Part shown: positions 1-12,099 of the stretch, piece by piece | How the letters are laid out: every line of letters starts with the position of its first letter | Position numbering within the stretch: the first letter of the stretch is position 1 | From: Apis mellifera | Taxonomy: Eukaryota > Arthropoda > Insecta > Hymenoptera > Apidae | Length of the DNA stretch: 64,000 nt | Assembly (NCBI RefSeq): GCF_003254395.2 | Contig: NC_037638.1 | Coordinates: 2,981,001 to 3,045,000 of the forward strand | Direction of reading: 5' to 3' | Program-made: the position numbers and the translations under genes | Notes under the pieces: model-generated | Told to the model about the DNA's origin: nothing | Database searches by the model: none | What the model saw: only the letters and a program-made list of their open reading frames with translations

Positions 1-2160
1 AGTTAGATGCGATTTCCCACAGTTTCTTTCTTTCTCGACATCGAAATGGCATCCTCCTCGAATTGTTGCTTCCTATTACGTTACTTGTATAATTCAAAAA
101 GAAAAAAAAATACGTTCACTTCTTCCTTCATCCCCAACGAGGAAAATTTCAAATTAGATTTTTAGATCTGAAAATTAGATTCGTCGGTTAGATGCTGCGG
201 AATCGTATCTCGCGATTTTCTTTCTCGTCGTCCTATTTTTTTCGACTCCCTTATCACACCCTCCTCCCCCCTTCGAACACCTCCTTTCCTCTCCTTTCTT
301 CCAGGATAAGGAACAACCCTCGGCTCCGCGAGTCAACCATCGTTCGTTTCCATTCTCATCCCTTATCCCTCTTCCCTTATCCTTCCACTCCCCTCCCCCT
401 ATCTATACGGCAACCTACCTCTTTTTGCTACACCCGTTCCCCCCAGCCATCCCTGATTTAGAGCTCATTTTCGCCGGCCGAAAAGCTGTGCCGTTCTCAC
501 CCCCTGAATCAACTTTGCGCCCTCCACAAATCACCGTCGAGCCATTATAGCGCTCTCTCTCTCTCTCCCGCCTCTCTTCGATCCTCCAGCGGGAGGAGAG
601 AGAGGGGAGGGTTCGTTTCAACGGCGAATTCTTCTCTTGGGGAGGAGGAGGAAGCGAAACTAGGCGTCGCGCGTCATTTCGGTCATCTTCGAAGGCCCTC
701 CTTCGAAGAGGAGGGCAAAGGAATCGCGAAGAGAAGGGAATTTCCATTGCAATGAGAATTTTTGTTTTTTAACTATCAAACTGACTTTCTCGATGGAAAA
801 AATGAAATTGAAGAAGAAGAGTAGTGGAAGTTCCAATATTATTTCGTATATTAGTGTTCAAGAAATTTTGAATGAAATGAGAATGAAAAGGATTGTATAA
901 ATATTATATTAAAAATTTAAATTAAAATTGATAAATAAATTAATAAATTGACGATTAAATTTATGGTAGCAATATTTTAAAATAGATTCATAAACTCATT
1001 ATGTATAATCTTATAAAGATTAATACAATTCCAAATAGATTTTCGCATCTCGTGTTAGATCACGAATCGAACTGTATCTTTGGCATTAGCCCTAGCAATA
1101 ATTTATTTTCAAAGTTTTTGGATTTCGTGAGCACTAAAGATATGGTAATGATCGAGTGAAAACTATTGTTTGATTTTTCGTTATCGAAATTACTTCTTTA
1201 TAAAATATCGAAACAAAGAATGTAATATTCGACGAATTTTTTCTCTAAATGCAAGAGAAATGCAAAGATTCGTGAAACCATTCCGAGTTGAATCGTCGAA
1301 AATCGATTAATTTTCTTACATCGAAAACACTGCTTGGAGAGACATTTGGACATTTCTCTTTCTGGATTAAGAAAAATGCAAATGTAATCTCTCGACGCGC
1401 GCGACGAGAGATGGAAGGAAGAGAGGCGAGAAAATTCGACGAAATAAAAGAGTTACACGAATTAAGGTAGCAGTAGCGGAGAGATAAAGAAGGGTAATAA
1501 GGAGGTAAGGGAAACTGGGCGAGAAACGAGGCGAGGATGAGGACGCGTCCTTTCGTCGTGGTGCGGGCCTCTTATCATGGAAAACGATACACGTGTATCG
1601 GTCTCTTGAGAGGAGAATGAATCGCGTGTGTGCGTGTTGGTTCGGCTCACGTATACACATATATACATGTATACAAGCGTTAGAACGTTACATTCTCTCG
1701 TACATTCTCCTAGAGTTACGTGCTAGAGGGGGGTTTGAAAATGGCCGACGCTCTTATGAATTGGTATTAGAGGATAATTACGACGGTGATCCCAAGGCGA
1801 CGATATATTAACGTCGTAACGCGAAACCTAAGGTAAGGGCAAAGGAGGAGGGCAATAACGGCCGGCTCGAGTCGTAATTCCATCGTATTGGCTTAAAGAT
1901 CAATTTAAGCCAGCTCGATCGATTCTTTTTTAAATTTATTTCCACGCTTCTCCCCGCCTAACGTTGGATGGAAATTTCCTGTGATAAATTCCAAGAAATC
2001 TTGGAAGAATATATACCTGATATATAGAAACAAATATCTTCCTATAAATAATCGAAAAGAATTCATTTCTTAAATTATCCTTGCATCTTCAAAATGACCA
2101 ACTATATCGCTGAAGAAGCAAGCTTGGAAAATTATCTCCGCGAATAGCAGCTTGTTCCAC
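1..2160. other. Non-coding stretch, no gene recognised
   Basis: No protein family, RNA gene or transposon is recognisable here. Positions 240-720 are CT-rich and then CpG-rich, with a short CT dinucleotide run near 549-568. Positions 780-1,280 are AT-rich. Open frames on both strands in the CT-rich part give Ser/Pro/Leu or Arg/Glu-rich translations typical of low-complexity DNA. A 9-bp inverted repeat (TGGCTTAAA, 6-nt loop) lies at 1,889-1,912; one arm this long is expected by chance a few times in 64 kb. Likely intronic or intergenic. Confidence 0.7.
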
Positions 2161-2820
2161 GGGAAACGATTACAATCGATCGAATCTCCCCTCCCCCGAT
2201 TTTCGTTTCCGGCCGGCTAATCAACGGAGAGGAGAGGAGAGGAACGCGGCCCGATTACCGAAGCGGACTTAACGGGCCTGGAAAAGGAAGGAGGGAGGGC
2301 AGAGCAACGGCATCAGCAAGTCCTTGGTAATTCGAGCCACCTTCCTCGAGACACGAAAGAAAAGGAGAGAGAGAAATGGAGGCGAGCCCCACGGCATTTT
2401 TGATGTGGCCATCGGCGCGTCCCCATGAATCTTTCATGCGTCAATCGCTTTCCACCCTTCTTCTCCTCCTCCTCCTCCTCCTTCTTCGTAGATGTCTCGT
2501 TGGTACTGCAGGATCACCTTTCCAGGATCCTTTCCTCCTCCTCCTCCTCCTCCTCCATCAAATCCCGCCAATGCTACTTGGAGAGTTATCAGTCAGCAGA
2601 ATCTGTCAATCCGAACCGTATTCCGATCGACTTCGTTCGTATCGCAGCTTTCTCTCCTTTTGATCCTTCTCCTCTTATTCTCTTTCGTCGCGTATTCTCG
2701 TGAAAACTTGGGATACTTGGTTATATTATTGGACGAGAAAGACTTTTCGACCAAGTTCAAGTTTCACGGATGTGAAGGAGGGAGGAATCCAGAGAGAGGA
2801 GGAAATTATGTAATGTAGAG
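2160..2820. other. CT-rich block with CTC trinucleotide runs
   Basis: This block is more GC-rich than its flanks and contains two short (CTC)n/(CCT)n microsatellites, near 2,460-2,481 and 2,534-2,557. Three overlapping plus-strand open frames cross it, but all are leucine- or serine/proline-rich read-throughs of the same trinucleotide runs, so I do not call them genes. Nothing else is recognised. Confidence 0.6.
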
Positions 2821-4920
2821 TGATGTATATTGGAATTTGTGTGTTGGAGTATTTCTAAAACGATTAGAAAGAATAAAAATGTTGAATTGTTACAAGGATA
2901 AATGTAACGTAGGAAATAAAATTATCCTAGATTGAAAAAGTTGAACGAGCTTTTTTCGAAAAGCATTGAGGTAAATTGAAAGCGATCGTGAATTCGAAAC
3001 GGAACGTCTATTTTTTTCGCATATAGAATCGGCATTGATTTTCGGTTTTTTTTTTCGACTTTGCATTGGTTTCGTTGCAAGATTCAGATTTTATCGATTT
3101 TTCGATAACTCACCTCTCGAAAACTTAACGTACTTCACACACGCACATATATATATAAAATAGTGGATGCAATTAAAAGGAGTGGTGCGATTAAAAAGAC
3201 TTCACTTCTTCGTGTACTTCGATCAATGACAACTTTGACAACTTTTCCGAATCCACTTCCAACTTTTCTCCTCTTTTTATCCTCTGGGTTTTTAAGTCAA
3301 TTTTCATTCCCTTTTATCGAGCGAGAAAAACAAATACTTGAACGATCTATTGTCGACGTTTCATGTTTTCCCGATTGGACGAACCTCTTTAAACTTTCAA
3401 AGCTTCGATTTAATTATTCCTTCCTATGAATTCTCTCTCTCTCCCTCCCTTTTTTCCTTTATCATTTACCAGTTTTTCATCAATTGTCTGCTGGAAAACG
3501 CGAATGTAATATATTCGAAACGAAACGATCGATTTACTCGAATTATTTATTTATATCGCGAAAAATATTTCGAAACGATTCGAAAGTTGATGTCAAAAAT
3601 TTTCCAACAAAGTTAGCCATCAACTTTTCGCCGTCAAATCTCGACCGTTTTGACAATTATATCGAACGATAAATAAATTGATAAATTGAAGTATTAATTT
3701 TGTCCTCCTCGTCGAAATAACTTTATATTCGTAAATTTGATCGTTAAATTTCCATCCGTTTCTAAGGATAGATACTTCGCCTTGCTCGACAATCGATTAA
3801 TCTCGATAAATTACTAAAAAATTTATTATATAAATGAAAACATAAATAAACTTTATTTATATTTATGCACAGACACATTAAAACAAAGAGATCGAAAATA
3901 TTTGTACGTGGCCGAACGTACACATGAAGATAGATCCCTCTGACTATGAGGGATGGAGCGTTAAATGAGAAACAAGCTAATGGTCAACCTTCATTTATAA
4001 GAAAGTGTCCAAGGATCGAACCTTCTGCAAACTCTATCAAGGAAGGGGCAATAACAGAGCCTGTGCATTAACAAGTATTTGAGAGTATTCGTTACTTGGT
4101 GGGAGATACATAATACTCTTGATCTTCGATTTCCAAGATTCTTTCTATTAATCATTTATATTTTCTTTTCTAAAATCAAAGGTTTTAGAAATAAAAAAAT
4201 TATAAATCAATTTTTCATTCAAATTTTTAAAAAATTTTAGATAAATCTCCCTTCCAACATTTAATCGTAGAAAGTAACGAGATCTCGTTGTTGGAACGGA
4301 TTTCGATCCACGAAATGTCGAAACACGTTGCCGCACCGCAAAGAGAAAAATATTTGAATGAAGAATTTCACTCGCGTTAGTTATCTTATGGTCGCAGGAT
4401 TAAAACGATTTATCGATATTTTGTATCTTCGTGAACGATGCGAATTTAATGGGACAGCGGCGTTTTATATGTGTATATATATATATATATTAAATTCCTG
4501 CGCAATCGCCGGCTCACTGTTTGCAACTACCCGACCCAGATCGCGACAAGTATCCCGTGAATGCCGGGGATAATGAACACGATTACGCTAACCGAATTCT
4601 GTTCGTCCTTCGTTCCGAAAGTTAATACGGTTTATAATGCAGTTGTGCGTGTAACGCTTACGAATCGTTGGCCATCAGTTTAGATTTCGATCGTATCGAA
4701 GAGGAATCGTCATGATGGGATCGTGGAAATTTTTTCGTCTTGGAAGATTTTTCTAAAAAAAATTTTCCAAACATATTTCCTATTGAAATTATCTTCCTCT
4801 ACCTTTTAAATTTCTTAAATTTTTCAAATTTTCCAAGAAAGATAAGTTTCTAGAATTGTTTGCATCGTTTCTTTCAGTTTCTCTATTTTCCTAAATTCCT
4901 AATACGATTAAAGAATATTA
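2820..4920. other. AT-rich non-coding stretch
   Basis: No gene, RNA or mobile element is recognised. The stretch holds short TA runs (near 3,148-3,157 and 4,474-4,491) and a less AT-rich segment at about 3,905-4,090. No conserved protein motif was found on either strand. Confidence 0.65.
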
Positions 4921-4936
4921 TCAAACTTTCCTTGGA

Positions 4937-4967
<31 letters not shown>

Positions 4968-5460
4968 TTTTATCCAAAATTAAGTAAATATAACAAAAAA
5001 AAAACATAATATATATTTATAATTAATAAAATTAATTAAATATAAAAAATACTTATAAAATCAAATAATTTAATTTTATTATATTAAAATTTCATACTAA
5101 TAAATAAAATTATAAATTAGATAATATGAATAGATAAATAAAAATTAAATTAAATTTTTATATTAATGGTATTATTATTAATTTTGTTATAAATTATTCA
5201 TGTTAAATAAATTATATTATAGTTTTTAAATCAATTGTATTAATTGATTATATATAAAATATAAAAATTATTAAAAATTAAGATAAAATTATAATTAATA
5301 GAGAGTTCTGAAACAATAAATGAAAGTTTTATTTGGAAAAATTAATTTTAGTAAAGATAAATATAAGTGCCAGCTAATATAAATTTAAATTGTAATATTA
5401 GTATATAATTAAATTTATCGATTTTAGATGAAATTTAGAATTAATTAATAATAATTATTG
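4920..5460. other. AT desert of about 540 bp
   Basis: Almost pure A+T sequence, opening with a (TA)n run at about 4,939-4,960 and nearly free of G and C to about 5,290. CpG dinucleotides, common elsewhere in the window, are virtually absent. I looked for mitochondrial gene motifs because of the composition and found none I could name. It could be plain AT-rich filler, a decayed array or an unrecognised mitochondrial insertion. Confidence 0.5.
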
Positions 5461-5539
5461 AAAAAATACCAATTCATCTACGATATCCGAAACACTTTCC
5501 TTTTCGAAAATTTCCAAAAAAAATTTCACTTCACTTCAC

Positions 5540-6230
5540 AGAAACTCTCTCTCTCTCTCTCTCCGTCTAAATCTCGTCAGCTAAATTCGAGCGACACCAG
5601 AAGAAGGAAAGACCCCTTCCCTCTCCCTGCCACGAGGCGAGAAGGTATAATAAGGATCCGTATCCTGATCGACAACAACACGGGAGTCTAATCGTGATTT
5701 GGGCGTGGGGCAACGGGTCGACCCCGGAATCCGATTCGAATTCGGTCGGTTGGAGGGGAGGAGGAAGGCTCCTCGTCCCCAAGGCTCATCGTTCATTCAT
5801 GGGGCATTTACCCGGGGTATCCCCCGTAAAGCCAACCCCGACTCGGCTTCCTCCTCCGGGCCGAGAGACCCCTTTTGGCCGCCCCCTTACATCATTCTCT
5901 TGTCCTCGTTGGAATGGATCGGGATCACAGGCGGATATATATATATATATGTGTATGTAATATCTTAGTGAAGGATTCATTTTCGAGGCGCGGCGGCCAC
6001 TCGAGTCCTCGGCATTTTCGAGTCGCAATACGTCTTGCCTTGGCCGGTGAAACATTGCCCGGTACAGGACGACTGGCCTGTGGAGCAGAGCACGCTTCGC
6101 TGTATTCGTTCCGCCTGCGCCGACCTCGTAATTGCCTCGTCGTCTGTATTTATTATCGCCGCGACCGCGTTTGCCTCGCGTGCGCGTCCACGCTGCCACC
6201 GATTTTGCCACCGATCCTGAAATAGATTTG
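5540..6230. other. CpG-dense block, no gene recognised
   Basis: Composition switches abruptly from AT desert to CpG-rich DNA after a short CT run (about 5,544-5,563). A TA/GT run sits at about 5,935-5,955. A 211-codon minus-strand frame spans this block and the first unit of the adjacent array, but its two halves have unrelated composition and no known domain, so it is not called. The block could be an exon-like island or a regulatory element. Confidence 0.45.
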
Positions 6231-7780
6231 AGTTTCGACCTTTCGAACGTTCCTTTTTTTGGAAAGGTTATCGTTTGATCGGATGAGAGAAAAGTTTCTG
6301 TCGATATAGTCATTTGATGTAACGCGATCGGATTGTCTTTGTAAACATCTTGAGTTGATATGGAAGTTGTTTCTTTTGTGACGATATCGAATAGAGAGAA
6401 GGTGTAGTTTTTGTCTTCCATAGTAAGTAATGTAATGCGTCGAAAGATTTTGTAGGTTGGCGATCTTAATTTTGGAAAATACGTTGATGTTTCGAATGTT
6501 TTTTGGAAAGGTTATCGTTTGATCGGATGAGAGAAAAGTTTCTGTCGATATAGTAATGTGATGTAACGCGATCTGGTTGTCTTTGTCATCTTGAGTTGAT
6601 GAAAATTGTTTCTTTTGTGAGGATAGAAAGAAGGTGTAGTTTTTGTCTTCTAGTAAGTAATATAATCGAAAGATTTTGTAGGTTGGCGATCTTAATTTTG
6701 GAAAATATATTGACGTTTCAGCCTTTCGAGTCGAATGTTTTTAGAAATGTTGTTTGATCAGATGAGAGAAAAGTTCGATATAGTAATGTCATGTAATGTG
6801 ATCAAGTCGCCTTTATAGCGAATTGATATGGAGTTGATATTGTTTCTTTTATGACGATATCTAATAAAGATAATACGTAGTTTTTGTCTTCTAGTAAGTA
6901 TAATGCGTCGAAAGATTTTGTAGATTGGCGATCTTAATTTTGGGAAATACGTTGATGTTTCGAACGTTTTTTTGGAAAGGTTATCGTTTGATCGGATGAG
7001 AGAAAAGTTTCTGTCGATATAGTCATTTGATATAACGCGATCGGGTTGTCTTTGTAGACATCTTGAGTTGATATGGAAGTTGTTTCTTTTGTGACGATAT
7101 CGAATAGAGAGAAGATGTTACTTTTGGAAAATATGAATATTTTTGGAAATGTTTTTTTGATCTTGCGATGGATGGATAGAGAAAGAGCAAAGTAAATAAT
7201 ATAAGGGATTCTGTAATACTGTTTTTGAAAAAATAGATTGTATTTGTAAGTTGTTTCTTTTGTGACGATAGAGAGAAGGTGTAGTTTTTGTCTTCTAGTA
7301 AGTAATATAATCGAAAGATTTTGTAGGTTGGCGATCTTAATTTTGGGAAATATATTGACGTTTCGGCCTTTCGAATCGAATGTTTTTAGAAATGTTGTTT
7401 GATCAGATGAGAGAAAAGTTCGATATAGTAATGTGATGTAATGTGATCAGGTCGCCTTTATAGCGAGTTGATATGGAAATTGTTTCTTTCGTGACGATAT
7501 CTAATAGAAAAAATATGTAGTTTTTGTCTTCTAGTAAGTAATATAATACCTCGAAAGATCCTGGTTTTGGAAAATACAAATGTTTTTGGAAATGTTTGTT
7601 TGATCTTGCGATGGACGAATAGAGAAAGGGCAAAATAAGTAATGTAAACGATTTTGTAATACTGTTTTTGAAAAAATAGATTAAAATTGTATTCGTAAGT
7701 TGTTTCTTTTGTGACGATATCGAAATAAGAGAAAAGACAAAGTTTCTATCGATAGTAACGTAATGCTAAATAATTTTCTA
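6230..7780. repeat. Tandem array, ~170-245-bp units, with higher-order pairing
   Basis: Seven degenerate units can be followed by the anchor TTTGATC followed by GATGAGAGAAAAG-like sequence, at about 6,275, 6,519, 6,754, 6,988, 7,156, 7,397 and 7,599. Units also share a stretch reading TTGTTTCTTTTGTGACGATA and another around TTTTTGTCTTCTAGTAAGTA. Units 1 and 4 resemble each other most, as do units 3 and 6, and units 5 and 7 share a shorter variant (TTGCGATGGA). This suggests a three-unit block duplicated as a whole. No transposon ends are seen. On the minus strand several units can be read as a short shared peptide, but the frame breaks between and within units, so it is not coding. Confidence 0.85.
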
Positions 7781-9120
7781 ATTTCCTGTTCCTGATTTTG
7801 AAAATTATCATTTTTATGATAATTTAAAAATAGAGAAAAATGCAATTTGTGTAAATAATTTGATTGTATTCAGATTCGTGTCTTCAAATTGTAAAAGATA
7901 TTCATAGTTTAATTGATTGAGGAGAATAAAGTGTTCCAGAAAAAGAGCAATGTAAATCTTCTCAATGTAATATTGTTAAAATACGAAAATGAATCTTATC
8001 TTATCGATATTTTTACAAATCTTTCATTGAATGTATAGATCTTTGAACGAAATTGTGGATACGATAAAAGTATAAATTTTTTTAATCCAACATCGAACCT
8101 AGATATAGATACTTTGATAAAAATTGATTTGCAATTCGACAAATATATTTCCAATATATTTCACGCGTTCTTTGTGTTCGTCAGAATCTTCAAAAGTCCA
8201 CGAAATATATATATTTATAATAATAATCTCCTTTTGACAGTTTTTAAATATTTTCACGTGTTGCATTTTGTTCTTCGGATCGTCTCGAACGGGTTATACG
8301 AAAGAATCGCAACGAGTTTGAAAGTTTGGAAGTAAGATTAAATTAGCGTAGCTAGATGGTCCGTAGGAGGCTGTTCTTGGCAGCAACTTTCAACTTGGCT
8401 GCGCGATGACGCGATCAAGACATTTCTCGAATCTCTCTCGCGCTTCGCTTGGCTACTTTCTGCCACTTTGTTTGCCGGAAAAAGAAAGGAAATTGATGTT
8501 CAATCTTCGAGAAGTTTATCTCTCTCTCTCTGTTTTCCTCTTGATTGCTTTACAGGTCAATAAATTTATGATGAGAGATCCTTAGATTGAGAACGGATTG
8601 AATGGAGCTCGAATAAGAAATCGTACTGTTTAAATGTTACGTTACTCTCTGTCAAAAATTTAAAATCGATCAGTTTTCGTTCTTCTTTACACTCTTGTTA
8701 CATTTTATACATCATTGCGGATGAAAATTCGCCGCTCGAGTTATTCTTATCAACGCAATTGTTATAAGTAGCTTCCTTTCGAAATCGCAGAAATTATTAG
8801 AATAACATTAGAAGGATATAAATAATAGAAATAAACTGTACTCGGTTATTGATAAAATTTTATCGACACGCAATAATACGAAAGTGACATAATAAAGCCA
8901 GCGAGGCGATTCAAGGATTCGATTATAATACAGAGAGGTCAATTAAATTTTCCCCAAATTGTAATCGAATCTCGTTCGAATACGAGTCTCGGTACAATTT
9001 GTATCGTCGCAATAGGAGAGAGTGGAATAACGAACGAACGTTTTCGAATACGAAGATTTTGATCAACCTTTTCTTCTTTTTCTTTCTACGATTTAATAAT
9101 AAATTTCGACGTTAAAAACT
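7780..9120. other. AT-rich non-coding stretch
   Basis: Nothing recognisable beyond ordinary AT-rich sequence. A slightly more GC-rich part at 8,350-8,480 has no coding signal. A short CT run is at about 8,518-8,532. Confidence 0.65.
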
Positions 9121-9420
9121 CGAATGGAAGGGAGAGATCGATCTCAAGTCGCTCAATTACCAAGGTAATTGGCAAGATCCAAGTTCGGCAATTCGATCGA
9201 CCGACTTTCAGCAGTAGCATTACAGTTTTATCCAAGCGATCTATACCAGTCTCCTCTCTTCCCTCCCCTCTGCTGGATATCCGGCTCGGAAGAACAAATT
9301 TGTCTAGCCAGCTTAATGAGTCCGATAATTGGCCGCCCAACATTCTAATTTCTCGAACCGGTCAATTAACCGCTCTAATTCCCCTCCTCTCCGGATTATG
9401 GAAAAGTTCGAGAATGTTGG
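9120..9420. promoter_or_regulatory. GC-balanced block rich in homeodomain-type cores; candidate regulatory element
   Basis: Within 300 bp there are many TAATT/AATTA cores. Two of them form an inverted pair: CAATTACC and GGTAATTG separated by AA (9,154-9,171). Others are at about 9,326-9,331 (GATAATTGG context), 9,344-9,349, 9,362-9,367 and 9,375-9,380. The block contrasts with AT-rich flanks. TAATT is the generic homeodomain core, so in AT-rich DNA these hits alone prove little; the regulatory role is an inference. No open frame of interest. Confidence 0.25.
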
Positions 9421-9549
9421 AAAAATATGCGGGGAGGCAATAATCGTTGAAGATTGTTCGACATTGAATTTGAACACAACAGCTGAAACGATAGGAAGGA
9501 ATTAATTCTACGAGATGGTTATTTCATGATCGAGTGACTATTTATTTTA

Positions 9550-10475
9550 TTGGGTTGGCAACTAAGTAATTGCAGATTTCGACTCATCGATATGATTACT
9601 CATAATCGATTGATCGTCACAGTACAACTCGTGAGATTGCAGAGAAGCTTCATGTATCGCATACATGCATTGAAAACCACTTAAAACAACTTGGCTATGT
9701 TCAAAAACTCGATACGTGGGTTCCTCGCGAACTGAAAGAAAAGCATTTAACGCGACGCATTAACAGCTGCGATTTGCTAAAGAAACTTAATGAAAATGAT
9801 CCATTTTTAAAACGACTGATAACTGGCGATGAAAAATGGATTGTTTACAACAATATCAAGCGGAAAAGATGGTGAAGCAGGCCACGTGAACCAGCTCGAA
9901 CAACATCAAAAGCTGGTATTCGTCGAAAGAAGGTTTTGTTATCAGTTTGGTGGGATTACAAAGGAATCGTCTATTTTGAACTCTTACCACCCAACCGAAC
10001 GATCAATTCTGTTGTCTACATTGAACAACTAACGAAATTAAACAATGCAGTTGAAGAAAAGCGGCCCGAATTGACAAATCGAAAAGGTGTTGTATTCCAT
10101 CATGACGATGCAAGGCCACACGCATCTTTGGTCACTCGGCAAAAATTATTGGAGCTTGGTTGGGATGTTTTGTCACATCCACCATATAGTCCTGACCTTG
10201 CACCATCCGATTACTTTTTGTTTCGATCTTTACAAAACTCCTTGAACGGTAAAAATTTCAATAACGATGATGATATCAAATCGTACCTGATTCAGTTTTT
10301 TGCTAATAAAAACCACAAGTTTTATGAACGTGGGATTATGATGTTGCCTGAAAGATGGCAAAAGGTCATTGATCAAAATGGGCAACACATTAAAGAATAA
10401 AGTTATTTAGTTCCATTCCAAAAATTGTCTTTGATTTTCTAAAAAAAATCCGCAATTACTTAGTTGCCAACCCAA
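9550..10475 (+). mobile_element. mariner-family transposon, 5'-deleted copy A
   Basis: A 926-bp element flanked by TA on both sides (9,548-9,549 and 10,476-10,477), the mariner target duplication. The left terminus begins TTGGGTTGGCAACTAAG and the right terminus is its inverted complement. A full-length relative at 53.25 kb is 1,272 bp, so about 0.35 kb is missing, all from the 5' side (5' UTR and roughly the first 75 codons). The deletion junction at about 9,580-9,602 holds non-matching filler with a repeated ACTCAT motif, as in interrupted gap repair. The ITRs look like the mellifera subfamily of mariner, from memory of the family rather than a search. It lacks a functional transposase but could be mobilised in trans if the ends remain competent. 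Confidence 0.95.
9612..10400 (+). pseudogene. mariner transposase relic (copy A), N-terminally deleted with a nonsense codon
   Basis: The frame can be followed from about 9,612 (GAT of a DRHSTTREIA stretch) to the TAA at 10,398-10,400, about 262 residues against roughly 340-350 for an intact mariner transposase. It retains the second helix-turn-helix region (REIAEKLHVSHTCIENHLKQ), a WVPREL linker motif and the three catalytic aspartates of the DD34D triad in TGDEKW, HHDDARPH and PSDYFLF contexts. An in-frame TGA at 9,873-9,875 replaces the second Trp codon of the WW pair seen in copy B, so the longest open part starts only at 9,936. The first DNA-binding motif and the start codon are gone. 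Not functional. Confidence 0.93.
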
Positions 10476-10732
10476 TATATCGTCCTCTAATTTACGTGAT
10501 TTTCCAAAGGTTTAATCCTCCTCGTTACACAAAATTCGAGGAGAATGTTGTACAACGTTGAAGAAGAAGAAAAAATTCCAAACTGAAAACAATCCTAAGA
10601 TCATCAACAATCCTCGAAACGTAAATCCTCCTCCAATAATCCCCAAAATTCCCATTTAACCCCGTATCGGAAACGAGGCGGAAGAAGCCTTCGAATCGAA
10701 AGCCTTTCGATCTTTCGCGGAAATAATTTCAA

Positions 10733-10758
10733 TCCTCCTCCTCCTCCTCCTCCTCCTC
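10733..10758. repeat. (CTC)n microsatellite
   Basis: About eight to nine consecutive CTC trinucleotides. Confidence 0.95.
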
Positions 10759-10826
10759 GGTTACAAAGAGGACACTCTCGATGGTGTCCAACGTCATTTA
10801 TCAACGGTGTCACGCGTGAAGATTCG

Positions 10827-10880
10827 AGGAAGGAAGGAAGGAAGGAAGGAAGGAAGAAAGGAAGGAAGGAAGGAAGGAAG
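10827..10880. repeat. (GGAA)n microsatellite with one interruption
   Basis: Roughly thirteen GGAA/GAAG units with a single AAGAAAG interruption at about 10,855-10,861. It explains the poly-Glu/Arg/Lys (plus) and poly-Leu/Pro/Ser (minus) open frames that cross it. Confidence 0.95.
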
Positions 10881-12099
10881 GGTGGAAGTGGAGAAGGAAG
10901 AGACACCGCCGGTAATTGGCCACTCTTTCCTCCACCCCTTCTTCCGCGGGCAACGGCATTCGGTATCGAGCGAAACGCACAAAGACCCGTCCAAGTAGGG
11001 ACTAAATCTTTGTGACTCCATTATTGGATACCTCATACCTATCTCCTCTCCTTCCTCTCGCCACGATGGCGGTGGCTAGCGCGATATGAAATCCCTCCCC
11101 GGTTTGGGGAGGGAGAGAAGGAGGGGTTGCGGAGGCACGCGCGCGGGAAACGGTGGCCGGATCGAAAGTTATTACAAATTCCAATCATAAAGGCCAATCG
11201 ATAAGCCACGAAGCTTCAAAGAAAATTATAAGTTGAGCATCATGGATCCGTGGTGGAGTGGAGGGGGGTGGACGGGGGTGGGCGTTAGTCGGGGTCGCTG
11301 CGGAAGTAGAGGGGGAGGGGAGGGGGTCGTAAAGCCATGAAAGCGCCTCGAACATAGGCGGCATTGCAGCCAGCTTTTAAAGTTAATAAATTCGTCGGCT
11401 TGCTCTCTCTCTCTCTCGTCGTTCCTTTCCCTTCTACTCCTCTTCGCCTGTCTCTTTTCCACTTTCGTGGACAGCACCGTCTTCTCTCTTTTCTTTTTTT
11501 TTTATTCTTGTTCTTCCTCTTCTCTTCTCTTTCCTTTTCTTTTATCAAGCAGGGAGGAGAAGAGATTTAAAGTTGGTTCGAGGAACGAGGTGAAACGGAT
11601 TTAATAAATATCCTGTATCAATAATAAATCGGGTTTGTATTTATCGGTATTTTCTGCGGCCAATTTTCCGCGCGGCCAGGTGGCGCGCGCCGTTTATCGG
11701 ATGGGAAGGGTTCGATTCGAATAAGTTTTCGTTGTGAAAATGATATCGTAGATGTGTTATTGTGCGAAATTCGGAGAAATGATTTTATTTTCCGATCCAT
11801 TCGCGCGAGAAAAATTAATGTCAAATACCAGAGATACTCAAGAATCGTAAAATTCAAACAAATTATTCCTAAGATGAATCCGCGCTTGTTTAAAGAAGCG
11901 AGCTTAAAATTTAATCGAAAGGATCCTCTCGAAAAAGAAGAAAAGAATAATTTAAAATAATCACTGAATTTTAATTCGAAAATAATAATTCGTTCCTTAT
12001 TATTTATTTTTTACGAAAATTAATGCGCGAAAAATTCGATCGAGAATTTCCTTCGCTCGATTAAAAAAGAAATTTCAAGCGATTCAATTTCGTTTCGCT

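Noticed and set aside
5786..6421. 211-codon open frame on the minus strand
   Set aside because: It joins a CpG-rich block to one unit of a tandem array, has no domain, and the array part is frameshifted in other units.
11640..11730. GGTTCGATTCG string resembling a tRNA B box
   Set aside because: No matching A box at proper distance and no cloverleaf or acceptor stem can be drawn.
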